Positions 1-5,464 are shown, counted from the first letter of the stretch. The stretch is DNA of 7,197 nt from Pseudoselenomonas ruminantium (GCA_002448495.1 DJYL01000034.1:15209-22405); one strand, 5' to 3'. A program made the numbers and translations. The notes: generated from the letters alone by a model not told the origin.

Positions 1-6
1 GCAGCT

Positions 7-46
7 TTTGACAAGCCTGTCTATCGCAAAGGAAAAATATTACCTG
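7..46. repeat. Copy 1 of palindromic repeat family (partial)
   Basis: This copy shares 17 identical bases (7-23, beginning TTTGACAAGCC) with 132-148, then a short variable stretch, then a 16-base block (31-46, GGAAAAATATT...) with one mismatch to 155-170. Its outer arm continues into a different GC-rich sequence (47-56), and the opposite arm would lie before the window start. The similarity resumes weakly on the right (about 61-82 against 184-203), so the repeat unit may be nearer 80 bases. No coding function is visible. Confidence 0.7.
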
Positions 47-99
47 CCCCGCGGGCGTCCTTATTACCTCGAAGTTAACATCACAAACAGCCAATCTCA

Positions 100-180
100 G
101 CCGAGAGGACAGGCGATGTTTTTCCGCAACGTTTGACAAGCCTGTCTAAGTGGAGGAAAAATATTGCCTGTCCTCTCGGC
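100..180. repeat. Copy 2 of palindromic repeat: 26-bp inverted repeat
   Basis: The arms at 100-125 and 155-180 are reverse complements over 26 bases with two mismatches, both of which become G-U pairs in a plus-strand transcript. The 29-base loop (126-154) contains the 17-base motif shared with copy 1 and a small GACA/TGTC stem. It lies just downstream of the HAD gene, so it may end or stabilise that transcript, but no U-tract directly follows a stem on the minus strand. It could equally be a dispersed extragenic palindrome. Confidence 0.75.
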
Positions 181-191
181 GGTCTTACCGC
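179..191 (-). other. Small hairpin just downstream of the HAD gene
   Basis: GCGGT and ACCGC form a perfect 5-bp stem with a 3-base loop, 7 bases past the stop codon of the HAD gene on the minus strand. No T-run follows directly, so it is not a canonical terminator. It partly overlaps the outer arm of the 26-bp inverted repeat, so the two structures compete. Confidence 0.4.
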
Positions 192-198
192 TTCGATG

Positions 199-1002
199 TC
201 AACACAATCCCTGTTCCATAAAGCCGCGAATCGTCTTCATGACCCCATGCTCCGCATTGCTGGGTGCCAAGAACCGCGCCGCCTCTTTCACCGGCGGATA
301 GGCATTTTCCATCGCGTAGCTGTAATAGGCCGCGCTCATCATTTCCAAATCATTCATATAATCGCCAAATACCGCGCATTCCTCCGGCTTGAGGCCCAGA
401 CGCTTCTGCAGGGCTTTCACCGCCGCGCCTTTATTGGCACCCTTATTCGTAATATCCACCCAATAAGCACTAGCCAGCACTACCTGCATGGAATCATAGT
501 ACTTGGCAAACAGCGGATAGACCTTTTCCTCCGCATCTGCATCTGGCGTGAAAAAAGAAATCTTAATTGGCTCGTCCGGAATCTCATCAAAACTGTCCAC
601 CAGCTCCACTGCCCGGAAATACTTCCTTAATTCTTCCATCTGCGGCTCCGGCTTTTTCTCCCGCAACAGATACACAGTCTCCTTGCCGCAAAGCACATTA
701 TAAACGCCCTCTACATTATTGACACTGTTGAAAATTTCCCTGGCACGTTCTTTTTCGATAATATCGGAAAAGAGCTCCTTACCATACTGCCGCACAATGG
801 TTCCATTATCGCTGACAAAGATAAATCTGTCCTTATACTTGGGAAAAGATTTCAGCAGGGAAAAATACTGCCGCCCGCTGGCCGGAGCAAACTGTACACC
901 GCGTTTGTGCAGTTCCTCCATCACTTCGTCAAACTCCTCAGGCAGCCTGCCATTTTCATCCAAAAGCGTACCATCCATATCCGAAAGAATCAATTTTATC
1001 AT
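199..1002 (-). CDS. Cof-type HAD-superfamily hydrolase (subfamily IIB phosphatase)
   Basis: Cytosolic phosphatase of the Cof/YidA-like HAD family (267 aa, normal length). Members hydrolyse sugar phosphates, flavin nucleotides and similar small phosphoesters; the substrate cannot be told from sequence. All four HAD motifs are visible: motif I DMDGT with nucleophile D8 and acid D10, motif II ASGR with S42, a motif III lysine near 187-191 (NKGANKG), and motif IV GDYMND with D214 and D218. The region between motifs II and III is the C2 cap typical of subfamily IIB. The ATG is preceded by AAGGAG at 1008-1013 with a 5-base spacer. It lies 24 bases after the DUF815 ATPase with no promoter seen between them, so the two are probably one transcript. 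Family assignment is firm; the physiological role is unknown. Confidence 0.95.
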   Translation of the reverse strand: MIKLILSDMDGTLLDENGRLPEEFDEVMEELHKRGVQFAPASGRQYFSLLKSFPKYKDRFIFVSDNGTIVRQYGKELFSDIIEKERAREIFNSVNNVEGVYNVLCGKETVYLLREKKPEPQMEELRKYFRAVELVDSFDEIPDEPIKISFFTPDADAEEKVYPLFAKYYDSMQVVLASAYWVDITNKGANKGAAVKALQKRLGLKPEECAVFGDYMNDLEMMSAAYYSYAMENAYPPVKEAARFLAPSNAEHGVMKTIRGFMEQGLC

Positions 1003-1026
1003 ATAATCTCCTTACTCCAAATCCAA

Positions 1027-2337
1027 TTAATCCACGTGCCCCAACAGGGAATTGATGTATTGCTGGGCAGTGCGCCCCGACAGCCCCGAATGGCTCATTT
1101 CCCAGCGCACAGCCCCGGCACGGAGTTCCTCACCGGAAAGCTTAATCTGCGGATAACGCGCCGCAATGGCCTCCACAATGGCAAAATACTCCTTCTGATT
1201 CGGCTTGAAATAGCCGATGGACAAGCCAAAACGATCCGACAGGGACAATTTTTCCTGCACCGTATCGTTGGGGTGCAAATCCGGGTCCATAAACTCTGCC
1301 CGATCATCGATGCGTTCCTTAATTAGATGACGGCGGTTGCTCGTGGCATAGATCAGGATATTATCCGGCTTGACCTCCAAACCGCCCTCAATAACGGCTT
1401 TCAGATATTTGTACTCCACCTCAAATTCCTCAAAGGACAAATCATCCATATAAATGATGAATTTGTAATTGCGGTTCTTGATACGGGCAATGATACGCTG
1501 AAGATACTTGAACTCATGCTTATAGACCTCAATCATGCGCAGCCCCTGGTCATAGTATTCATTTAAGATAGCTTTTATGCTCGTGGATTTGCCCGTTCCC
1601 GCATCGCCATACAAGAGCACATTATTGGCCTTGCGCCCCTGCACAAACGCCTCCGTATTGGCCACGAGCCGTTTCTTCTGGCTCTCATACCCTACGATAT
1701 CGGACAGCTTGATATCCCCCGTGGTCGTAATCGGCTCCAAAAGCTGCCCCGTAACACCGATTTCCGGCGACACGCGAAAAGCCTTATTTAAGCCCAACAT
1801 CCCCACACCGTATTTGGCATAAAAATCCGTCACCACCGCAAAGAGCGCCGCCCCGTCTGCCGCCCCACCGATAGAGGCCGTCAATTCCTTCACCTTGTCG
1901 CTGACGCTCTTATTGTAAATCTGCTCCGACTTGGCCACCGCCTGATAAGCCGTCAAAATGGAAAAACAATTAAGCCCCAATGCCTTTTCCAGCCCCGCAA
2001 AATCGTAATCCCAAAGCCTGCGGAAAATCGTCAAATCATTTTCGGCAAAGCGGCGCACACTGCCGGAAGACGCGCCCCGCTTCTCACAGACCAGCGTAAA
2101 CGGCGCTTCCGTCAGCGCCAGCAATAAAGCGAGATACGACTGCCACAGATTGCCGTCAAAGCCGTAACGCGTTGCCACATCGAGCAGCCGGTTGACCACG
2201 CCCAACGTTTTCCCCGCCAGTTCCTCACGGTCAAAATCCCCTGCATCCACAGCGCGGCAGATTTCCGCCAAGTCGGCTAAAATCCCCGCCTTATCCGCCT
2301 CACGGTAGATAACCAAGCGGCTAATCAATTTATACAT
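1027..2337 (-). CDS. DUF815-family AAA+ ATPase
   Basis: Predicted P-loop ATPase of 436 aa. Residues 1 to about 200 form a mainly helical N-terminal region without recognised motifs. The AAA+ core follows: Walker [10 protein letters not shown] at 244-252, Walker B IIYMDD near 294-299, a sensor-1-like ATSN at 331-334, an SDRFG element at 367-371 where an arginine-finger region is expected, and SGRTAQQ near 420-426 in the sensor-2 area. This matches the DUF815 (PF05673) family of uncharacterised ATPases. The frame opens at 2433, but I start at ATG 2337: it has GGAGGG 5 bases upstream, and the promoter at 2388-2416 lies inside the longer version. It is transcribed with the downstream HAD phosphatase. 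The cellular role of the family is unknown; a remodelling function is inference. Confidence 0.9.
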   Translation of the reverse strand: MYKLISRLVIYREADKAGILADLAEICRAVDAGDFDREELAGKTLGVVNRLLDVATRYGFDGNLWQSYLALLLALTEAPFTLVCEKRGASSGSVRRFAENDLTIFRRLWDYDFAGLEKALGLNCFSILTAYQAVAKSEQIYNKSVSDKVKELTASIGGAADGAALFAVVTDFYAKYGVGMLGLNKAFRVSPEIGVTGQLLEPITTTGDIKLSDIVGYESQKKRLVANTEAFVQGRKANNVLLYGDAGTGKSTSIKAILNEYYDQGLRMIEVYKHEFKYLQRIIARIKNRNYKFIIYMDDLSFEEFEVEYKYLKAVIEGGLEVKPDNILIYATSNRRHLIKERIDDRAEFMDPDLHPNDTVQEKLSLSDRFGLSIGYFKPNQKEYFAIVEAIAARYPQIKLSGEELRAGAVRWEMSHSGLSGRTAQQYINSLLGHVD

Positions 2338-2387
2338 AAGCGCCCTCCAATCCCCTGATACCACCTTGCAGAAAACTTGCTTTTCCC

Positions 2388-2416
2388 ATTGTAACACAAG
2401 CCCTTTAGACATGCAA
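2388..2416 (-). promoter_or_regulatory. Promoter of the DUF815 ATPase-HAD operon
   Basis: On the minus strand the -35 is TTGCAT (2411-2416), the spacer is 17 bases (2394-2410), and the -10 is TACAAT (2388-2393) with an extended TG one base upstream. Start of transcription would be near 2381, giving a leader of about 45 bases to ATG 2337. The -35 overlaps the T-run of the terminator of the preceding gene. Confidence 0.7.
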
Positions 2417-2445
2417 AAAGAGCCTTCCCACAAGGGAAAGGCTCT
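2415..2445 (-). terminator. Rho-independent terminator of the small secreted protein gene
   Basis: On the minus strand the arm AGAGCCTTTCCC (2434-2445), a TTGT loop and the arm GGGAAGGCTCT (2419-2429) form an 11-bp stem with one bulged base, followed by TTTT (2415-2418). It is 24 bases downstream of the stop codon at 2470. Confidence 0.9.
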
Positions 2446-2469
2446 ACTGCCAAAAGCTGTCTGCTCTGC

Positions 2470-2787
2470 TTATTTATGGCGGTTGTAATCGTCTTTGATT
2501 TCGTTAACCACGCGATCATGACGCTTCTGTTCCTGCTTCATCTTCTTGTCAAATTCTTTTTCAGTGATTTTGCCATGACGCTTCTCATACCGCAAAGACA
2601 ATATATTCTGTCTATGTGTGCGTTCTTCTTCCTTCATGCGATGGCTGTACTGATTGTGTGTGCCATCTTCATAAGCCGGTTTATCCGCAGCTTCCGTAAC
2701 GGAAGTCATCGCCATACCTGCGATACCAAAGCTGAACATACCTGCCAAAGCCAGTGCCAAAACCTTTTTACCATTTACCTTTAACAT
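2470..2787 (-). CDS. Small secreted basic, helix-rich protein, unknown function
   Basis: Hypothetical exported protein of 105 aa. Residues 1 to about 34 are a typical Sec signal peptide: a lysine-bearing N-terminus (K3, K7, K8), a hydrophobic core at about 9-29, and a TEA/AA site at 31-34. The mature part, about 70 residues, is rich in Lys, Arg, His and Glu and looks like one or two amphipathic helices or a coiled coil. The segment GKITEKEFDKK at 72-82 resembles the short helical motif of SHOCT-like tails. I start at ATG 2787, which has an AAGGGGA purine run 7 bases upstream; longer versions would begin at or above the predicted transcript start. It has its own promoter and terminator, so it is a single-gene unit. 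No lipobox cysteine or catalytic residues are seen. Confidence 0.8.
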   Translation of the reverse strand: MLKVNGKKVLALALAGMFSFGIAGMAMTSVTEAADKPAYEDGTHNQYSHRMKEEERTHRQNILSLRYEKRHGKITEKEFDKKMKQEQKRHDRVVNEIKDDYNRHK

Positions 2788-2847
2788 TTTATCTTCCCCT
2801 TTGTAACTTATATTTTCCATTTCTGCAGCACTTTCACTACAAAGAAT

Positions 2848-2876
2848 ACTATACAAGAGAAAACTATAAATGTCAT
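2848..2876 (-). promoter_or_regulatory. Promoter of the small secreted protein gene
   Basis: On the minus strand the -35 is ATGACA (2871-2876), the spacer is 17 bases, and the -10 is TATAGT (2848-2853); each box matches the sigma-A consensus at five of six bases. Transcription would start near 2841, about 54 bases before ATG 2787. Confidence 0.75.
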
Positions 2877-2903
2877 TAAAATTACATTAAAATTACATTA
2901 AAA
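2871..2903 (-). repeat. Three 11-bp tandem repeats overlapping the -35: likely operator
   Basis: In plus orientation the units are TGTCATTAAAA (2871-2881), TTACATTAAAA (2882-2892) and TTACATTAAAA (2893-2903), in exact 11-bp register. The promoter -35 box is part of the first, diverged unit. Direct repeats of one helical turn at the -35 are characteristic of OmpR/PhoB-type response-regulator sites. The identity of the regulator is inference. Confidence 0.55.
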
Positions 2904-2919
2904 GTCCCAAAACTTCCTC

Positions 2920-2949
2920 TTTACACCACCCATATTCCCATGTTATAAT
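2920..2949 (+). promoter_or_regulatory. Promoter of tRNA-Ser
   Basis: The -35 is TTTACA (2920-2925), the spacer is 18 bases, and the -10 is a perfect TATAAT (2944-2949) with an extended TG at 2941-2942. The expected start near 2956 is about 20 bases before the mature tRNA. The gene is divergent from the small secreted protein gene. Confidence 0.75.
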
Positions 2950-2976
2950 AACTGGTGTTCAGTTATGAACAACCTT

Positions 2977-3065
2977 GGAGAGGTGTCCGAGTGGTCGAAG
3001 GTGCTTGACTCGAAATCAAGTGTGGTTAATAGCCACCGTGGGTTCGAATCCCACCCTCTCTGCCA
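2977..3065 (+). tRNA. tRNA-Ser (anticodon CGA)
   Basis: Class II tRNA of 89 bases including encoded CCA (3063-3065). The acceptor stem pairs GGAGAGG with CCTCTCT, with a G-U first pair and discriminator G. The anticodon stem CTTGA/TCAAG carries the loop CTCGAAA, giving anticodon CGA, which reads UCG. The long variable arm (GTGG/CCAC) identifies serine, and the T arm is GTGGG/CCCAC with loop TTCGAAT. It has its own promoter and terminator. Its 3' end abuts a convergent integrase gene, making it the probable integration site of the neighbouring element. Confidence 0.97.
3041..3065. other. Candidate attachment site (attL core) in the tRNA-Ser 3' end
   Basis: Tyrosine recombinases of integrative elements commonly recombine within the T-arm and acceptor end of tRNA genes, leaving the tRNA intact. 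The tRNA here is complete and an integrase gene points at it from the right. The second copy of the core is not in this window, so the limits are inferred. Confidence 0.45.
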
Positions 3066-3077
3066 TTGAGATTAAAG

Positions 3078-3107
3078 GGCTCGCGCGTTTTTGTGCGGGT
3101 CTTTTTT
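3078..3107 (+). terminator. Terminator of tRNA-Ser
   Basis: The arms GGCTCGCGC (3078-3086) and GTGCGGGTC (3093-3101) form a 9-bp stem with three G-U pairs around a 6-base loop, followed by TTTTTT (3102-3107). If integration occurred in the tRNA end, this terminator is supplied by the element. Confidence 0.75.
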
Positions 3108-3127
3108 GCTGTGTTTTTTGAGGTGTC

Positions 3128-3148
3128 TGCGGGCAACTTGCGGGCAAC
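3128..3148. repeat. Paired 10-bp direct repeat, possible integrase arm site
   Basis: TGCGGGCAAC occurs at 3128-3137 and again at 3139-3148, one helical turn (11 bp) apart and 63 bases from the tRNA end. Short phased direct repeats beside the core are typical of arm-type sites bound by the N-terminal domain of tyrosine integrases. The sequence also resembles the CGGGTACA units upstream of the integrase gene. Confidence 0.5.
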
Positions 3149-3208
3149 AGGAAAGTATTATGTTTGGCACGGATAGCCGTTTTTCGGACATTTTTCGTTA
3201 GATGAGTC

Positions 3209-3251
3209 GGGACGAACAGGCAGATTTTTCTGCGCTGGTCGTCCCTTTTTT
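3209..3251 (+). terminator. Strong plus-strand terminator abutting the integrase 3' end
   Basis: GGGACGA (3209-3215) pairs with TCGTCCC (3239-3245). Inside, CAG/CTG and GCAGA/TCTGC continue the stem with small defects, and six T residues follow (3246-3251). The last T is the first base of the integrase stop complement. It would block plus-strand transcription from entering the integrase antisense. On the minus strand the same hairpin follows the integrase stop but lacks a T-run. Confidence 0.8.
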
Positions 3252-4471
3252 CATTTCATCTGACGTAATTGGGTTTTATCACATTCGCCGAAGTCCACGA
3301 CATTATCCATGTCGTTTTGAAGCCAGTCGCTGACGGCTGCCTTTTTTTCTTCATTAATATGTGTATAAATATCCATGGTAATCTGGATGGTGCTATGCCC
3401 CAACTGCTCCTGAATATCCTTGAAGTCAAAGCGATGTGAGGCTTTCATGCGGCTGGCCATATCGTGGCGCAGCATGTGGAACGTGGTCTTGATGCCCAGC
3501 TTTTTGCGGACTTTGACGTATTGGGAGGAAAAGACGCAAGGACTGATATAGGCCCCGTCCTTATCCGTGAACACCATTTCCGGGTGCTCCCAATGGCCGT
3601 TTTGCAGGCGAAGTTTCATTTGCTGAACCTTGTAAGCCGCAAGTTCCCGACAAAGGGCAGGCGGCAGATAAAGCTGGCGGCGGCTCTTTTCCGTCTTGGG
3701 CTGGCTCAAAAATACGGGATACGCATCCATGCCCGCTTCCTTCCGACCATTGACCAGTGCGTGACGAACTTTGAGCCAGCCTTCCTCCAGGTTCAAATCC
3801 TCCCAATGCAGGGCCAAAAGTTCCCCGCGCCTAAGGCCGGTCATAAACTCCACCAGCATCATCTGACGCCAGCAGTAGTAAATGGACGGTGCCTCGATAA
3901 GCGCCTCCCGCTGCTTTTTGGTGGGGGCGATAAAGGGCCGCTTGGGCGGTTTCTTGGGCAGTTCCAAATCCTCCGCCGGATTTTCGGGGATGATTTTCAG
4001 TTTGACCGCCCGCGCAAAGGCCATTTTCATGACCGTACGAAAATACTGGGCCTCCCGGTAATGGTCGTAAAGGCGCTTGTTGATGACATTTTGCAGATCA
4101 AAGCTGCAGAGCGCCTCCAGGTCAATCCTGCCGACATATTCCTTGGCAATATCAATCATGAGCAAATAGCCGGCCGCCGTATTCTGACGGATATGGGGCC
4201 TGGAATACGTGTCAAACCAACGGTCAAGCCAAAGGCCTACGGTCATACGACTGGCCAGGATAGCTGTCTGGCTGGCATATTTTTCCTTGAGCGCGGCCAG
4301 CGCCGCCTGCGCCTCTTTGCGGGTGCGGGCGGATTTTGACCGCCGGATTAAACGTCCCGTCCGGCCATCATAGCCCACGGTGACCTGTGCCACCCAGCGA
4401 TTGCGGGCCGTATCCTTGTAAATGGTGCCCTCACCGGCACCGCGATGGGTAGACTTGCTTTGCGTTGTCAT
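3251..4471 (-). CDS. int: Tyrosine recombinase / site-specific integrase
   Basis: Integrase of 406 aa, full length for Tn916/phage-type tyrosine recombinases. Residues about 10-70 look like an AP2-like arm-binding domain (GEGTIYKD, then RWVAQV). Residues about 75-170 are a SAM-like core-binding domain, and about 180-385 the catalytic domain. All catalytic residues are present: R214 in TGLRRGE, K259 in PKTEKSRR, H332 and R335 in HMLRH, H359 in LGHST and nucleophile Y369 in DIYTH. The usual HxLRHT reads HMLRHD here, a mild variation. The ATG is preceded by AAGAGGAG at 4481-4488 with a 9-base spacer. The gene converges on tRNA-Ser, consistent with catalysing integration and, with the excisionase-like protein at 5591-5803, excision at the tRNA 3' end. 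No convincing promoter was found; DnaA-like boxes and repeats lie directly upstream. Confidence 0.96.
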   Translation of the reverse strand: MTTQSKSTHRGAGEGTIYKDTARNRWVAQVTVGYDGRTGRLIRRSKSARTRKEAQAALAALKEKYASQTAILASRMTVGLWLDRWFDTYSRPHIRQNTAAGYLLMIDIAKEYVGRIDLEALCSFDLQNVINKRLYDHYREAQYFRTVMKMAFARAVKLKIIPENPAEDLELPKKPPKRPFIAPTKKQREALIEAPSIYYCWRQMMLVEFMTGLRRGELLALHWEDLNLEEGWLKVRHALVNGRKEAGMDAYPVFLSQPKTEKSRRQLYLPPALCRELAAYKVQQMKLRLQNGHWEHPEMVFTDKDGAYISPCVFSSQYVKVRKKLGIKTTFHMLRHDMASRMKASHRFDFKDIQEQLGHSTIQITMDIYTHINEEKKAAVSDWLQNDMDNVVDFGECDKTQLRQMK

Positions 4472-4506
4472 TTCCTGTCACTCCTCTTGAGTAGATACAG
4501 GAAAGA

Positions 4507-4580
4507 TGTGGATTTACTCCCCAGATTGTGGATAAATCTGTGGATAACTTGTGAATTTCTTGTGATTAATCGGTGGATAA
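4507..4580. other. DnaA-box cluster
   Basis: Perfect matches to the DnaA box TGTGGATAA lie at 4527-4535 and 4539-4547, 12 bases apart in the same direction. An 8/9 match is at 4572-4580 (GGTGGATAA) and 7/9 matches at 4507-4515 and 4561-4569. A further 8/9 match is beyond the iterons at 4654-4662. CAGATT (4522-4527) and AATCTG (4535-4540) form an inverted repeat around the first box. A cluster in an intergenic region of a mobile element suggests a replication origin. Confidence 0.6.
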
Positions 4581-4601
4581 CCGGCAGGGTTGGTACTATT
4601 A

Positions 4602-4649
4602 CGGGTACATCTTCGGGTACAAGTGCGGGTACAACTGCGGGCACATTGT
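4602..4649. repeat. Four 12-bp iteron-like direct repeats
   Basis: Units begin at 4602, 4614, 4626 and 4638, exactly 12 bases apart, with core CGGGTACA (CGGGCACA in the last). A degenerate fifth unit may sit at 4590. The period is not helical but matches common iteron spacing. They directly follow the DnaA boxes. They may bind a replication initiator, the integrase or a regulator. Confidence 0.7.
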
Positions 4650-4680
4650 GCCCTGTGGATAGCCGCTATCCCTTGGGGCA
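4639..4680. repeat. Overlapping inverted repeats beside the iterons
   Basis: GGGCAC (4639-4644) and GTGCCC (4648-4653) form a perfect 6-bp stem with a 3-base loop. GGATAG (4657-4662) and CTATCC (4666-4671) form another, enclosed by TGCCC (4649-4653) and GGGCA (4676-4680). The first and the enclosing stem share bases and so exclude each other. The AT-rich stretch at about 4698-4743 follows. Confidence 0.6.
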
Positions 4681-4787
4681 CAAGGCCTGCCAGAATCCCT
4701 AAGACGTACCTAATTGGAAGACATAACCTATAAATAATAGTAGTGGGCAGAACGCCTGCCAAACACCGGTCTATAACGCCGTTGTTC

Positions 4788-4904
4788 AAGTTTTGCCGTA
4801 GGCAAAACTTCCTCTTGGCGTTTCAACGAGGCGGAAGTTTTACTCGCCGCCTGTTTGGCTATTCGTGCCCCTCACTGATGAGGCGAGAGGCATTTTCTTG
4901 CCTC
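4788..4904. repeat. Cluster of four hairpins downstream of the XRE gene
   Basis: Perfect stems are AAGTTTTGCC/GGCAAAACTT (4788-4797, 4801-4810), AGGCGG/CCGCCT (4829-4834, 4847-4852), CCTCA/TGAGG (4870-4874, 4879-4883) and GAGGCA/TGCCTC (4887-4892, 4899-4904). AAAACTTCC (4804-4812) can also pair with GGAAGTTTT (4833-4841), which would break the first two stems. The last hairpin begins one base after the XRE stop on the minus strand, but none has a T-run on either strand, so these are not ordinary intrinsic terminators. Confidence 0.65.
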
Positions 4905-4905
4905 G

Positions 4906-5343
4906 TTATATTGTGCTGTTTTTTTTGGTGCTTTTCTTGCTGCTGTTCATACTGGATAAAACGAGCTCCACAGCCTGGCGCTGCTCCGGAGAGAGCGCGG
5001 CCAGCTGCTCCACAATGCGGCGGTTCACGGTGTCCCGGTTGGCTCCCATGAGGTAGTCCACGGTCACATCGAAGAAGGCCGCGATGCGCGGCAGGCGGTC
5101 AACGCTTGGAAAGGAACGCCCCTGCTCCCAGTTGGCATAAGTCGTCAGCGGTACGCCGAGGATTTTGGCCATCTCACTTTGTCGTATGGAGAGCTCCTGC
5201 CGCAGGGATTTGAGCCGCCCGGGAAACAGGTTATCGCTGGCATCCTGGGCGTCAAGGTCGGCGAACCGTTCCGCCAGGTCAGGGCGTTCCGCGAGGATTG
5301 ACCGGTCAGATTTTGCCGCACATGCTTTTATTTTATCGTTCAC
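4906..5343 (-). CDS. XRE-family HTH transcriptional regulator
   Basis: DNA-binding regulator of 145 aa. Residues about 43-98 are a Cro/CI-type HTH domain: RLKSLRQELSIRQSEMAKILGV, then TTYANWEQGRSFPS, then LPRIAAFFDVTVDYLMG, a textbook HTH_3 pattern. A 40-residue N-terminal extension and a 45-residue tail, ending in a Ser/Lys-rich stretch, flank it. I choose GTG 5343 because AAAGGAGG (5351-5358) lies 7 bases upstream; the frame extends to ATG 5385 without a comparable site. It is divergent from the excisionase-like operon and next to AAAATAC repeats, so it probably represses that operon and perhaps itself, as in lysogeny-type switches of integrative elements. No metallopeptidase or LexA-like cleavage motif is seen, so induction by self-cleavage is not supported. 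Confidence 0.92.
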   Translation of the reverse strand: MNDKIKACAAKSDRSILAERPDLAERFADLDAQDASDNLFPGRLKSLRQELSIRQSEMAKILGVPLTTYANWEQGRSFPSVDRLPRIAAFFDVTVDYLMGANRDTVNRRIVEQLAALSPEQRQAVELVLSSMNSSKKSTKKNSTI

Positions 5344-5365
5344 CTCTAATCCTCCTTTCACCCCT

Positions 5366-5371
5366 ATTCTA
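5366..5371 (-). promoter_or_regulatory. Probable -10 box for the XRE gene
   Basis: TAGAAT on the minus strand (ATTCTA in plus) matches the consensus at five of six bases and lies about 23 bases before GTG 5343. No good -35 is found at the right distance; the AAAATAC repeats begin 15 bases upstream. The leader would be short. Confidence 0.35.
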
Positions 5372-5385
5372 CCATAGTCTGGCAC

Positions 5386-5424
5386 AAAATACCATAAAAA
5401 TACTATTAAAATACGCTAAAATAC
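5386..5424. repeat. Four phased AAAATAC repeats: probable operator
   Basis: AAAATAC occurs at 5386-5392, 5397-5403, 5408-5414 and 5418-5424, with spacings of 11, 11 and 10 bases, so all face one side of the helix. They lie between the divergent XRE gene and the operon, just upstream of the operon -35 box at 5436. Binding by the XRE protein is the simplest reading, though unproven. Confidence 0.65.
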
Positions 5425-5435
5425 CAATCTTTTAG

Positions 5436-5464
5436 TAGACAACACGAACAAACAATAGTATAAT
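5436..5464 (+). promoter_or_regulatory. Main promoter of the excisionase-like operon
   Basis: The -35 is TAGACA (5436-5441), the spacer is exactly 17 bases, and the -10 is a perfect TATAAT (5459-5464). Transcription would start near 5471, leaving a leader of about 120 bases before ATG 5591. Confidence 0.8.

Larger units (their letters stand above)
4472..4905. other. Structured non-coding region: candidate replication origin (oriV)
   Basis: This 434-base gap between the integrase and XRE genes has no supportable gene. In order it holds the integrase leader, DnaA boxes, 12-bp iterons, inverted repeats, an AT-rich stretch (about 4698-4743) and four hairpins (4788-4904). DnaA boxes, iterons and an adjacent AT-rich segment are the known parts of theta-type iteron origins. 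An alternative is a regulatory and integrase-binding region; an oriT is possible but no nick motif was recognised. Confidence 0.5.

Noticed and set aside
133..165. TTGACA at 133-138 as a promoter -35
   Set aside because: The best -10-like sequence (AAATAT, 159-164) is 20 bases away, and TTGACA is part of the conserved repeat loop.
1..200. CRISPR array
   Set aside because: Only two diverged copies with palindromic variable arms and a spacing of about 125 bases; no uniform repeats or spacers.
2338..2433. Longer N-terminus of the DUF815 ATPase
   Set aside because: The extension covers the promoter and lacks a ribosome site; ATG 2337 has GGAGGG at the right distance.
2788..2856. Longer N-terminus of the secreted protein
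   Set aside because: It begins at or upstream of the predicted transcript start and would bury the signal peptide.
3169..3184. ACGG/CCGT hairpin followed by T residues as a terminator
   Set aside because: A 4-bp stem is too weak, and two better terminators flank it.
3464..4339. Long plus-strand open frame antisense to the integrase
   Set aside because: It is a shadow of a complete, motif-rich integrase on the other strand; it has no ribosome site and no recognisable domain.
4445..4702. Plus-strand frame with a repeated Gly-Thr pattern
   Set aside because: The Gly-Thr repetition is just the translation of the 12-bp DNA repeats, and no ribosome site precedes it.
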